Shown here piece by piece: positions 34,733 to 43,308 of a stretch of 64,000 nt of DNA. Each line of letters opens with the position of its first letter. Position 1 is the stretch's first letter. The stretch lies in the NCBI GenBank assembly GCA_038326205.1, contig JBBQJV010000006.1, positions 26,093 through 90,092 of the forward strand. Reading direction: 5' to 3'. A program made the translations under genes and the position numbers. This stretch comes from UBA7672 sp038326205. GTDB lineage: Bacteria > Pseudomonadota > Alphaproteobacteria > Caulobacterales > Hyphomonadaceae. The notes beneath the pieces were generated by a model. That model saw nothing but the letters and a program-made list of their open reading frames with translations, ran no database searches and had not been told where the DNA came from.

Positions 34733-35365
34733 TCACCAAGACGCCCGGATCGGCGTTGCGGCCCGAGCTATACCGGAGATAGCTGAAAGTTCGACGCAGA
34801 GCGGATTCACCGCGTCATCATCAGAGATGCGGCCGTTCAGGCTGATGCCGGCCTCGATGCCGTCGTAACCGGGGCGGCGACGCGTCAGCGTGCCGGCGGA
34901 TGCGAGTTCGTTCCAGCGCGCTTCCGCCTCGGCCTGCGCGGGGTAGGACGCCAGTTCGATGCGTTGAAAGCGGGCGATGGCAGCGTCCGATCCGCGCGGG
35001 ACCGGCGAATAGCGATGCATGCTATCGGTTTTTGTCCCGGTTCCATCGACCTCCGACAACATAACCGGGATGAAAAGTTCCGGATGATCGGGCAGCGGCC
35101 TGAGCGCTTCCAGAACCTTGCGAAGATTGACGATTTCGGAATCCAGCGCGTCGAGGCGCGCTTCGAGTTCGGCCATGCGGTCGTCCTCGGCCTGCTTTTC
35201 GAAGAATTGCGGGACAATCTCGGCAGGGGTCGGGGCATCGGTGAACCGCGGTTCCGGGACCAACGACGCCAGGCTCTGCGGCGACAAGCGGGCGCAGGCA
35301 GCGACCGCAACCGCCGAAAGGCTGAAACCAATCAATCTCAGGTAATTTGCCAAGCGATTTTGCAT
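34733..35365 (-). CDS. SPOR-like lipoprotein upstream of mipZ
   Basis: A 210-residue predicted lipoprotein. The signal peptide ends at AVAAC with Cys24. A coiled-coil-like segment follows (about 60-90: MAELEARLDALDSEIVNLRK). A C-terminal domain contains RIELASYPAQAEAEARWNEL, reminiscent of SPOR domains that bind denuded peptidoglycan at division sites. The match is short, so SPOR is a suggestion. The ATG at 35365 is preceded by GGGG. A TTG two codons earlier is possible. Directly cotranscribed with mipZ, which makes a division role plausible. Confidence 0.72.
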   Translation of the reverse strand: MQNRLANYLRLIGFSLSAVAVAACARLSPQSLASLVPEPRFTDAPTPAEIVPQFFEKQAEDDRMAELEARLDALDSEIVNLRKVLEALRPLPDHPELFIPVMLSEVDGTGTKTDSMHRYSPVPRGSDAAIARFQRIELASYPAQAEAEARWNELASAGTLTRRRPGYDGIEAGISLNGRISDDDAVNPLCVELSAISGIARAATPIRASW

Positions 35366-35388
35366 CCCCAAAACATCGTCCCTGCCGG

Positions 35389-35403
35389 TTAAGGACCCAT
35401 AAA
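35389..35403. promoter_or_regulatory. CtrA-box-like site (one mismatch) before lipoprotein-mipZ
   Basis: On the minus strand TTTA-N7-TTAAC. It ends 24 bases before the lipoprotein ATG, and lies 121 bases before panC on the other side. Confidence 0.3.
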
Positions 35404-35523
35404 GCCGTGCGGTCCCACGTGCGATTGATCCCCCAACGGAACCGGCCTAGAAGCCGCCGCCTGATTAATGTCGGACCGTTCCGCGGTCGGGCCGAAACTG
35501 CCAGCACTCTGGAAGGCTCAAGA

Positions 35524-36399
35524 TTGGCCAAGCGCAACGGACTGGTGGTCGCCCGAACTCGGGCCGAGGCTCGCGAATGGCGCCGGCAGGTTCAGGCGCA
35601 GGGCAAGCGGATCGCTTTCGTACCGACCATGGGCGCGCTGCACGCCGGACACCTCGGGCTGGTGAAGCTGGGGCTGGAAAAGGCAGATGTCGCCGCCGCG
35701 TCCATCTTCGTGAACCCCACGCAGTTTGCCGCCCACGAGGACCTGTCGACCTACCCCCGTGCCGAAGACAACGACCTGCGCAAGCTGGCTGATGCGGGAT
35801 GCACCTTCTGCTACTGCCCCTCGTCCGCCGAGATGTATCCGGCGGGAGACTCCACCCGCGTGACGGTGAAGGACCTATCGCACTTTCTCGAAGGCGAGAT
35901 CCGGCCGCACTTCTTTGAAGGCGTCGCCAGCGTTGTGAGCCGGCTGTTCCTGCATGTCGGGCCGGATGTCGCGGTGTTCGGTGAGAAGGATTACCAGCAA
36001 CTGCTCGTCATTCGCCGCATGGTGCAGGACCTCGGCTTTGGCATCGAGGTCGTTGGCGGCGCGACGGCGCGCGAGGCCGATGGCCTGGCGTTGTCTTCGC
36101 GGAATGCCTACCTCGACAAGGAGGAGCGCGCGCGTGCGCCGGGCCTTGCGCGTGTGATGCGCGACACGGCGGTGCTGCTGGAAGGTGGCGCAGGTATTCG
36201 TGCGGCGACCGACGCGGCGAAGGCCGAAATCCTCGCCGCTGGCTTTGCCTCTGTCGATTATGTCGAAGCGCGCCGCGCCGATACGCTGGCTCCGTTCGGA
36301 CAAGAGTGCGCGCCGGCTGGCGCAAGCGGGCGTCTGCTGGTGGCGGCGCGCCTCGGCAAGACCCGGCTGATCGACAATATGGGATTTGTGCGGCGGTAG
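35524..36399 (+). CDS. panC: pantothenate synthetase
   Basis: A 291-residue ATP-dependent ligase joining pantoate and beta-alanine, the last step of vitamin B5 synthesis. The HIGH-type motif lies in PTMGALHAGHLGL. FGEKDYQQL and GLALSSRNAYL are the adenylate and KMSKS-like segments. The TTG at 35524 is chosen because GGAAGG precedes it and the length then fits the family. The frame extends upstream without similarity. panB and panD are not in the window. Confidence 0.95.
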   Translation: MAKRNGLVVARTRAEAREWRRQVQAQGKRIAFVPTMGALHAGHLGLVKLGLEKADVAAASIFVNPTQFAAHEDLSTYPRAEDNDLRKLADAGCTFCYCPSSAEMYPAGDSTRVTVKDLSHFLEGEIRPHFFEGVASVVSRLFLHVGPDVAVFGEKDYQQLLVIRRMVQDLGFGIEVVGGATAREADGLALSSRNAYLDKEERARAPGLARVMRDTAVLLEGGAGIRAATDAAKAEILAAGFASVDYVEARRADTLAPFGQECAPAGASGRLLVAARLGKTRLIDNMGFVRR

Positions 36400-36408
36400 G
36401 CTGTTCGC

Positions 36409-37332
36409 CTACTTCGGCTGCTCCGACCCCATTTTCTCGAACGACGCCGTCATGTCGGCGACGCGGTCCTTCTTTTTGAAGGGCGTAGCGAGGAAGCGCT
36501 CCACCAAGGCGTTGAAGGCTTCGGGATCGTCGATCGGGACGGCGTGCGTGCTGTTGGGAAAGACGGCGAGTTCGGCATTTGGCAACGCGTTGAAGATCGT
36601 AACCGTGTGCTCGAGGCGGATGAGGTCGTGGTCGCCGGAGAGCACCAGCGTTGGCGCGGTGATCGCGGCTAGCGCCTTGGGTGCGATGTTCGGTTGGTTG
36701 GTCATGAGGTCGACCATCTTCGCCTGCTTCTTGCCTTCGGGGGTGGCGAGCGCCTCCGGCGTCAGCGTACCGGCGACCTGCTTCACCATGCCGTCCGTTT
36801 CCGGATAGATCGCCTCCGATGACGGATTTAGGTTTGCGGCCATCGCGACGAGCTTTTTCACCTTGTCCGGATGGCGGATACCGAGCAGCAGTGCCTCGAT
36901 GCCGCCATCGCTCCAGCCGAGCACATCGACGGGGCCGGTCTTGAGATGGTCGACCAGCGCGGCGAGATCGTCGGTCATCACTTCATATGTGAGTCTTTTG
37001 TCGCTACCGCCCGACTTGCCCTGCTCGCGGCTGTCCATGGCGATGACCTTGTACTTCGTTTTGAAGTAGTCGATCTGCTTGCCGACGCTACCGATGCTGC
37101 CGCCATTGCCGTGGACCATCAGCAAGGGTTCACCCTCGCCGTAGGTCTCGTAGTAGAATGTCACGCCGTCGTGCACGAACGTGCCGGAAGCGGCGGCGTT
37201 GGCGCCGTAGGGGATGGCAGGCGCGGGCGCTTCGGCGGCCGGCGCGACGAGGGCTTCGGTCTTGGCGGCAGGTTGGCAGGCGGCGAACGCGAGTGAGGCC
37301 GCGATAGCGGCTGAAGTGAGCACGCGTTTCAT
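36409..37332 (-). CDS. exported alpha/beta hydrolase (lipoprotein)
   Basis: A 307-residue alpha/beta hydrolase. A lipoprotein signal (AIAASLAFAACQP) is followed by a short Ala/Pro linker. The oxyanion motif is MVHGNGG, the nucleophile elbow GWSDGG, the acid in SGDHD and the His in NSTHAVP, a complete triad. The start at 37332 has GGGAGC upstream. The substrate is unknown. The family includes esterases and small-molecule hydrolases. Confidence 0.9.
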   Translation of the reverse strand: MKRVLTSAAIAASLAFAACQPAAKTEALVAPAAEAPAPAIPYGANAAASGTFVHDGVTFYYETYGEGEPLLMVHGNGGSIGSVGKQIDYFKTKYKVIAMDSREQGKSGGSDKRLTYEVMTDDLAALVDHLKTGPVDVLGWSDGGIEALLLGIRHPDKVKKLVAMAANLNPSSEAIYPETDGMVKQVAGTLTPEALATPEGKKQAKMVDLMTNQPNIAPKALAAITAPTLVLSGDHDLIRLEHTVTIFNALPNAELAVFPNSTHAVPIDDPEAFNALVERFLATPFKKKDRVADMTASFEKMGSEQPK

Positions 37333-37439
37333 GTGTAGCTCCCGGGTCCCGTGAGGTAATTGCGCGTCTGACGTGAGGCGCGTCAAGGTATGCGGCGACG
37401 CTGGTGGTCGCCTCGCTCGTGGTTAGACGGACGGCGGCT

Positions 37440-37540
37440 TTGCCGCCTGCTCACCATGAGCGCTACCAGGGCAGCTGAATTTGAGCGCTCATCCTGACCA
37501 GCGATCGGAGGGAGCGTCGGTCGAAGGACGAGTGCAAGCT
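37440..37540. repeat. degenerate REP-like element
   Basis: Contains GAGCGCT and AGCGCTC arms, CTCATCCTGA and GTCGAAGGACGAG, words shared with the element at 45683-45822. It fills most of the gap between the hydrolase and the DUF1489 gene. Confidence 0.4.
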
Positions 37541-37547
37541 GATGAGC

Positions 37548-37976
37548 CTACCAAGCCAGCGCTTCCTTGAGCGCAGCTTCCAGATCGGCAGACAGAGCGG
37601 GCCCCTTGCCATCGAGATCGGATGGCGCATCCCCCGGTTCGAGATAGCGCCAGCCCTGGAAGGGGCGCTTCTTGCGGGGCTTGGTGCGGATCAGTTCGGG
37701 ATCGAGGTGGATGCGGCACATGGCCTTGCCCTCCTTGTCCTTTACCTGCTCGAAGTCGATGAGGCGCTGGCGCACGATAATGAAATTCTTGATCACCCAG
37801 TAGAGCGAGCCACCGGCCAGCATCTCTTCGGCGCGTTTCGGCGACATGCGCGTGTCATGATACGGATTGGGCGGCTTGCCCTTCTTCGTCAGTTCCTTGA
37901 TGCACCTTACCTGCCATTCCGATAGGTCCTCGACGTTCTCGACGCCGACGCACAGCTTGATCATGTGAAGCGCCAT
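37548..37976 (-). CDS. DUF1489 protein
   Basis: A 142-residue protein of an alphaproteobacterial family of unknown function. Conserved phrases include HMIKLCVGVENVEDL, YHDTRMSPKRAEEM, GGSLYWVIKNFIIVRQ and CRIHLDPELI. It is soluble with no signal peptide. It seems monocistronic. Confidence 0.88.
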   Translation of the reverse strand: MALHMIKLCVGVENVEDLSEWQVRCIKELTKKGKPPNPYHDTRMSPKRAEEMLAGGSLYWVIKNFIIVRQRLIDFEQVKDKEGKAMCRIHLDPELIRTKPRKKRPFQGWRYLEPGDAPSDLDGKGPALSADLEAALKEALAW

Positions 37977-38033
37977 GACGGCGAGCTAAGCGCGAGTCCT
38001 GACCAATGCAAGCAGGCACGGCGAAGCAACAGT

Positions 38034-38762
38034 CTAACGCAAGGTCGCGGTCAGACCGGGTGCGTATGTCGCAGGTTTGGAAGCAAGGTCCTGCTTTCCG
38101 TCTCCAGCAAGACCGAACGCGATATCGGTGAGTTCCACCTTGACGCTGCGCTCTTCCGTGAGGCCCCAGCGGCCGCCCCGCGCCGTGAGCTCGTAGCCCA
38201 TCACATAGCTAACGCCCCAGCGCTCGGAATAGCCGAAGCGATAGGACTGGCGGTATTCCTTGACCTCGGTGCCGTCATCAAGCGTCACGGGACGCTCCAG
38301 CTGGTATTCGATGCGCGAGACATAGCCGGTGGTCGGGTCGAGCTGCATGCGGCCGGTCATGCCGGTCGAAAATTCGGCGTCCAGCGGACCGTCGTTCAGC
38401 GACATGCGATGGCGAAAGCTGACCGCCATTGATTCGACCGGGCCGGCGATGCGGGCGTCGGCGAGGCTGAGGCGCAGGTCATCCGCGAACAGGCGGGCGT
38501 CGGCCTGCTTTTCCTCGCGCCAGCCCTTTACGACGGCATCGAGTTCATCGTTCGAGCCGTAGCTGTAGGTGATCTTGAAACGCTTGTCGGGGTCGGCGTA
38601 GGGATCGAATTCGATGCGGCGGACGGCGTTGCCGCTGGTCAGTGTGGCCTGGAAAGCCGCGCGCATGGCCGGGGGCGGCTCGACAGCGTCGAGCGCACGT
38701 TCAAGCGCCTGATCCGGGGCGAGACCTGCCCAAGTAATGGCGAAAAGCAGGGCTGCGGGCAT
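38034..38762 (-). CDS. hypothetical exported protein, 242 aa
   Basis: A short hydrophobic N-terminus (PAALLFAITWAGLA) suggests a signal peptide, although it lacks the usual basic start. The rest is beta-rich, with repeated acidic/aromatic strands such as EVKEYRQSYRFGYSERWGVS. No family is recognised. GAGGACGG precedes the ATG. It might be a periplasmic or outer-membrane accessory, but nothing nearby helps. Confidence 0.72.
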   Translation of the reverse strand: MPAALLFAITWAGLAPDQALERALDAVEPPPAMRAAFQATLTSGNAVRRIEFDPYADPDKRFKITYSYGSNDELDAVVKGWREEKQADARLFADDLRLSLADARIAGPVESMAVSFRHRMSLNDGPLDAEFSTGMTGRMQLDPTTGYVSRIEYQLERPVTLDDGTEVKEYRQSYRFGYSERWGVSYVMGYELTARGGRWGLTEERSVKVELTDIAFGLAGDGKQDLASKPATYAPGLTATLR

Positions 38763-38972
38763 GGCTCGCTATCCGTCCTCATCCCCGGGAATGTGCTTCT
38801 GCTAGCCGACCGTCGCTACGGAATGTGGCTGGATTGGGCCTACGTAGATGAATTCGTTCCAGGACTGCTGAATGCAGTATGGACCGATCAAGGTGAACGA
38901 AGTCGGAATAGGCAGCTGTACGGGGTATGGCGGTGGGTGGATTATTCCGGCGGCAGGTTGAAGGCAGCCGGG
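38763..38972. other. gap without a supported gene
   Basis: An open plus-strand frame runs through this stretch and on to 39185, and short minus frames exist too. The plus frame lacks a ribosome site and overlaps the better-looking minus reading at 38973-39216. Confidence 0.4.
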
Positions 38973-39216
38973 TCAGTCGAACTTCTGGTCAAATCCCGGC
39001 GCGGTGATGTGCTGGCGACTAGTCGTGACACCGATCAAGACAGACCCATCTCTTTCCAGTGTGACATCGAATTCCGCCGGTTCATCATAGTCGATGAAAA
39101 TTCTGCGCCAGGCATCAAGTCCAACAACCTGAGCCCACGGTTCAATGGCGACTCAACTTTATTGGGCACCGGTTGTCGAATGTGAAGATTGGTATCCAAA
39201 GTTCCTCAGGCCTCAC
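38973..39216 (-). pseudogene. frameshifted small gene after liuD
   Basis: A GTG at 39216, five bases after the liuD stop, opens a frame that reads MRPEELWIPIFTFDN and then stops (TGA) about 24 codons in. From the same region the +1 frame continues cleanly as VAIEPWAQVVGLDAWRRIF, FIDYDEPAEFDVTLERDG and ends at a TGA at 38973-38975. The total length, 244 bases, is one base over a multiple of three, as expected for a single insertion. No family is recognised. A sequencing error would also explain it. Confidence 0.45.
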
Positions 39217-39221
39217 GGCAA

Positions 39222-41234
39222 TTATTCCGGGATCGGCTCGAACCGGACCAGAATCACGCCCTCGGCCGTTTGTGATCCCGCGACCGCGCCGACCTCGATA
39301 ACCTTGCCGTCGCGCGGGGCGGCCAGCGTGTGCTCCATCTTCATGGCTTCGAGCACGACCATGGGGTCGCCGCGCCTTACGTCCTGTCCGACCGTGGCCT
39401 TCACTTCGAGAATCTTGCCCGGCATCGGCGCGCGGACGTCGTCGCCGCCGGCGAGGCCTTCGAGTTCGCTGCCGAACTCGGGGCGGCGCAGGGCTATGGC
39501 GCGGCCGCGATGGAACAGCACTGGGCCGTCCGTCGTCTCACGCACGACGCCGAACACGTCGATGCCTTCGAGCGCGCCATGGACCAGAACGCCTTCGGCG
39601 AGGCGCATGGTGTCGATCTCGCTCTCAAGCCGTTCGCCGTTGAGTTCGACATATTCTTCGCCATCGTCGCCGGTTTCGAGACGCACGATGCGCGCCTCAT
39701 CGCCGATGTCGAATGTGTAGCTTGTTCGGGCGGCGCCATTGATGCGGAAGCCGTCAGGAACGCTCCACGGATCACCGGAGAGCTCATCGGACAGACCGCG
39801 CATACCGACGGCGGCGAGCGCCAGAGCATCGGCCTGCTCACCATCGTCGGGCTGGGTAAGTTCCTCGATGTTGGCTTCGACCAGCGCGGTGGTGGCGAGG
39901 CCGTTGCGGAAGTCGTCATTGTCGAGCAGGTTCGCCAGCATGGCGGCGTTGGTGGTGACCGGCCAGACTTCAGCTTCGCGCAGCGCTTCGCCCAGAGCAT
40001 CCAGCGCATCGTCGCGCGTGGGGCCATGGGCGATGGCCTTGGCGATCATGCTATCGTACGCAGCGGGAATGGTGTCGCCCTCCTCGACCGCGCTGTCGAG
40101 GCGGAGCGTTACGCCCCCGGTGGACTGATCAGAGAAGGCCGAGAGATCGAATATTTCGAGATAGCCCGAACTCGGTAGGAACCCTCGTGCGGGATCTTCG
40201 GCGCACAGGCGTGCTTCCACGGCATGGCCGTTTATGGCGATGTCGGATTGGGCGGGCAGGTTCTCGCCCGAGGCAATGCGGAGCTGCAGCTCGACCAGAT
40301 CGAGGCCGGTGATCATCTCGGTGACCGGGTGTTCGACCTGCAGCCGGGTGTTCATTTCCATGAACCAGAATCCGTCGGGACGCAGAACGCCGGAGCCATC
40401 GACGATGAACTCGATCGTGCCGGCATTGCGATAGCCGACCGCGCGGGCAGCCATTACGGCGGCGTCCGTCATCGCCTTGCGCACTTCGGCCGTCATGCCG
40501 GGAGCGGGCGCTTCCTCGATCACTTTCTGGCGGCGGCGCTGCAGCGAGCAGTCGCGCTCGAACAAGTGAACATAGTTGCCGTGATTGTCGCCAAACACCT
40601 GCACTTCGATGTGACGCGGGTTCTCGACGAACTTCTCGATCAGCACACGGTCATCGCCGAAGCTGCCCTTGGCTTCGCGCTGGGCGCTGGCCAGTTGCGT
40701 CTCGAACTCCTTGTCTTCGTCGACCTTTCGCATGCCGCGACCGCCACCACCGGCGATGGCCTTGATAAGGACCGGATAGCCGACCTTCTTGGCGGCGGCT
40801 TTCAGCGTTTTGATGCTTTGGTCTTCGCCATGATAGCCCGGCGTTACCGGCACGCCGTACTTTTCCATCAACGCCTTGGCGGCGTCCTTGAGGCCCATAG
40901 CGCGGATGGCTTCGGGCGGTGGGCCAATCCATGTCAGGCCAGCCTTCACGACGGCTTCGGCGAAGGCGGCGTTCTCCGACAGGAAGCCGTAGCCGGGGTG
41001 AATCGCCTCGGCGCCGGTCTCCAGCGCCGCCTCGACGATGCGGTCGCCCTTGAGATAGCTCTCGGCCGAAGGCGCGGGACCGATATGCACTGCGTTATCC
41101 GCTTCGCGGACGAAGGCGGCGTCAGCATCGGCATCGGAAAAGACCGCAACCGTTCGTATCCCGAGCCTTCGGGCGGTGCGCATGATCCGACGGGAGATTT
41201 CGCCACGGTTGGCGATCAGGAGCGAGGAAAACAT
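39222..41234 (-). CDS. liuD: biotin-carrying acyl-CoA carboxylase alpha subunit (likely methylcrotonyl-CoA carboxylase)
   Basis: A 670-residue protein with an N-terminal biotin carboxylase (FSSLLIANRGEISRRIMRTA; ATP-grasp loop GGGGRGMRKV) and a middle linker domain. The C-terminal biotin domain has the attachment Lys in LEAMKMEHT. It makes carboxybiotin for the beta subunit. The layout fits methylcrotonyl- or propionyl-CoA carboxylase. Methylcrotonyl is preferred because liuB- and liuC-like genes lie on the same strand within 9 kb. It would act in leucine breakdown. Confidence 0.88.
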   Translation of the reverse strand: MFSSLLIANRGEISRRIMRTARRLGIRTVAVFSDADADAAFVREADNAVHIGPAPSAESYLKGDRIVEAALETGAEAIHPGYGFLSENAAFAEAVVKAGLTWIGPPPEAIRAMGLKDAAKALMEKYGVPVTPGYHGEDQSIKTLKAAAKKVGYPVLIKAIAGGGGRGMRKVDEDKEFETQLASAQREAKGSFGDDRVLIEKFVENPRHIEVQVFGDNHGNYVHLFERDCSLQRRRQKVIEEAPAPGMTAEVRKAMTDAAVMAARAVGYRNAGTIEFIVDGSGVLRPDGFWFMEMNTRLQVEHPVTEMITGLDLVELQLRIASGENLPAQSDIAINGHAVEARLCAEDPARGFLPSSGYLEIFDLSAFSDQSTGGVTLRLDSAVEEGDTIPAAYDSMIAKAIAHGPTRDDALDALGEALREAEVWPVTTNAAMLANLLDNDDFRNGLATTALVEANIEELTQPDDGEQADALALAAVGMRGLSDELSGDPWSVPDGFRINGAARTSYTFDIGDEARIVRLETGDDGEEYVELNGERLESEIDTMRLAEGVLVHGALEGIDVFGVVRETTDGPVLFHRGRAIALRRPEFGSELEGLAGGDDVRAPMPGKILEVKATVGQDVRRGDPMVVLEAMKMEHTLAAPRDGKVIEVGAVAGSQTAEGVILVRFEPIPE

Positions 41235-41316
41235 GCGGCAAACTAGGACGCGCCGCGCGGCGATGGAAGCGTATTCATTGCCATCGGACTGGTTATTTCC
41301 CAGTGATAAAGCGCTC

Positions 41317-42300
41317 CTAACCCGTCAGGCCCAACAGGATGATCGCGATCAGGAAGAAGCCGAGACCCAAAGCCGCGAAAACCATCAACACCGGCGTCCG
41401 CCACAGGGCTGACAACCAGCTAAGCGAATACCCGCCTTTCATCTGGAAAAACGCGTGCACAGGAACGCTCAACAGGAGCCATGGCAGTGCAAATTCGAGC
41501 GCCCCTGGAAATGCCGACAGGAACGACACCGCGATGAACAGGAGCGACACGAAGGATAGAGAATACAGAATGTAGACAGTGTGGTCGAACAGCGTCAGGC
41601 CGCGCTTCCAGAAAAACAGCAGCCAGATGAAGGGGAGTGAGATCGGCACCAGCAGGAAGGCGAATTTGTAGGCTGCGTTCTGAATCTTATAGAAAGCCAG
41701 TTCAGGGTTTTGGAGTTTGTGCTTGATCTTCTTGTCCAGGAATTCGATCCCCGTATTCACCTTCAGATCGCCGCTCTCGTAGGCCTCGCGTATCTGGGCG
41801 TAGATATCGCCCTTGGTAGGGTCGGCCACATCTGAGGGACCCCGAGTGGTCGCTGCATCGGTAACAGCGCCGGGGCCAGGCGCATCGATCTCCACCTCCC
41901 TGCCGACCCCGATGCTCGATCCGCCAGCCATGGCGAACACCGCGAACATCGAGAACACCACCAGCAGGAACATCGCCAGCGGCGAGATATAGCGCGCCCG
42001 TTTGCCGTGAGTATATTCGCGCGTCAGCGTGCCGGGACGAAAGACCAGCAGGGGCAGTGTGCGCCAGGCGCGCGTATCGAAATGCAGGATGCCATGCAGG
42101 AACTCCTCGACCATGTGGCCGAGCGTGCGGTGCAGGTGCGCTGGCTGTCCGCAGGCCGAGCAGAACGCGCCACGCAACTCCGCCCCGCAGTTGGGGCATG
42201 CCCCATGTATGTCCGCATCGCCCGATGCATGGCTGTCGATAGCGGCGGCTGCGAGGCCCGCCGTCACCGCCGCGCCTGCTGCTTCCAGTTCCCCGCTCAT
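41317..42300 (-). CDS. DUF3667 membrane protein with zinc ribbon
   Basis: A 327-residue protein. A zinc-ribbon head (CPNCGAELRGAFCSACGQ) is followed by an HEEF-like stretch, a TREYTHGKRARYISP segment typical of DUF3667, and several membrane helices. The family is common in Bacteroidetes and Proteobacteria and is uncharacterised. The ATG at 42300 fits the GAGGGGG ribosome site better than an in-frame GTG at 42309. It lies between liuC and liuD on the same strand. Confidence 0.85.
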   Translation of the reverse strand: MSGELEAAGAAVTAGLAAAAIDSHASGDADIHGACPNCGAELRGAFCSACGQPAHLHRTLGHMVEEFLHGILHFDTRAWRTLPLLVFRPGTLTREYTHGKRARYISPLAMFLLVVFSMFAVFAMAGGSSIGVGREVEIDAPGPGAVTDAATTRGPSDVADPTKGDIYAQIREAYESGDLKVNTGIEFLDKKIKHKLQNPELAFYKIQNAAYKFAFLLVPISLPFIWLLFFWKRGLTLFDHTVYILYSLSFVSLLFIAVSFLSAFPGALEFALPWLLLSVPVHAFFQMKGGYSLSWLSALWRTPVLMVFAALGLGFFLIAIILLGLTG

Positions 42301-42333
42301 TCCGGTCACCCCCTCACACTGCCTTGCAATGTA

Positions 42334-43125
42334 TCATCTGGCCCAGAACGGTTTGCGCTTTTCGAGGAAGGCGGTGAGGCCTTCCTTGCCCTGATCGCTG
42401 ACGCGGCGGTGCGCGAGGCGTTTGGCGGTCATCTTGCCCAGGCTGGCGTCAATCACTTCGCCGGTGACATCCGCCACCAGCGCCTTGGTATCGGCGATCG
42501 CGGCAGGAGATGCGGCATAGACGAGATCCGCATAGTGCTCGACCAGTTTTTCCATGGCTGCGTCGTCTTCGACCTCGTGATGGACAAGACCGAGCCGCGC
42601 CGCCACGTCGGCCTCGAACCGTTCGGCCGTCACGAACAGTGTGCGGGCCCAGCGCGAGCCGATGGCATTGATGATGTAAGGTGAAATGGTCGCCGGAATG
42701 ATTCCGAGCTTCACTTCGGAGAACGAAAAAATCGTGCCCTTCTTCGCGATGGCGATGTCGCAAGCCGCCGCCACCCCACACGCCCCCGCCATCGCCGCAC
42801 CATGCAGGAGAGCGATGGTCACCTGCGGCAGCTCATACAGGCGGCGCAGCATCTCAGCCATCCCAAACGCATCTTCCTCGTTCTCGTGAGCCGTGTAATG
42901 CGCGGCGGCTTTCATCCACTCTAGGTCGGCGCCGGCGGAGAACACGGGCCCATTGCCACGGATCAGCACCAGCCGGCACTCGGGGTTCTTGGACAACGTC
43001 TCGAACGCATCCATCATTTCTGCGATCACTTCGGCGTTGAAGGCGTTTCGCTTCGCAGGGCGGTTCAGCGTCAGAACGGCTGTGCCTTCGGGCGATACGT
43101 CGAGCAGGATGTTCTCGTAGGTCAT
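42334..43125 (-). CDS. liuC: enoyl-CoA hydratase family (likely methylglutaconyl-CoA hydratase)
   Basis: A 263-residue crotonase-fold protein. It has the oxyanion-hole segment (SAGADLEWMK) and GAAMAGACGVAAACDIAIA, then SEVKLGIIPATISPYI, where acid/base Glu residues are expected. The phrase GADLEWMK and the neighbouring liuB/liuD genes favour methylglutaconyl-CoA hydratase of leucine catabolism. A general enoyl-CoA hydratase cannot be excluded. AAGGAG precedes the ATG. Confidence 0.85.
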   Translation of the reverse strand: MTYENILLDVSPEGTAVLTLNRPAKRNAFNAEVIAEMMDAFETLSKNPECRLVLIRGNGPVFSAGADLEWMKAAAHYTAHENEEDAFGMAEMLRRLYELPQVTIALLHGAAMAGACGVAAACDIAIAKKGTIFSFSEVKLGIIPATISPYIINAIGSRWARTLFVTAERFEADVAARLGLVHHEVEDDAAMEKLVEHYADLVYAASPAAIADTKALVADVTGEVIDASLGKMTAKRLAHRRVSDQGKEGLTAFLEKRKPFWAR

Positions 43126-43308
43126 GGGGGGCTCCTTTGCTCCATGATCTAGTCCCGACAGGCGCTTTCGTCACGTGCCTTGCCCATCGGGACCCCAGAG
43201 GCCAAGGCGCTAGCGCCGTCGTCGGGCCCACGCATGGGCAACGGCGTTTGCAGATCGGGATCGCTGGCTCAGGTCCCGCTCCAGGTCGCATTAAGGCGGA
43301 GAAACATC

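Noticed and set aside
38793..39185. 130-codon plus-strand ORF after the unknown exported gene
   Set aside because: It has no ribosome site or recognisable motif. Much of it lies opposite a better minus-strand reading that is coupled to liuD.
39222..41234. Propionyl-CoA carboxylase alpha (pccA)
   Set aside because: Not excluded by domains, but liuB and liuC on the same strand favour methylcrotonyl-CoA carboxylase.
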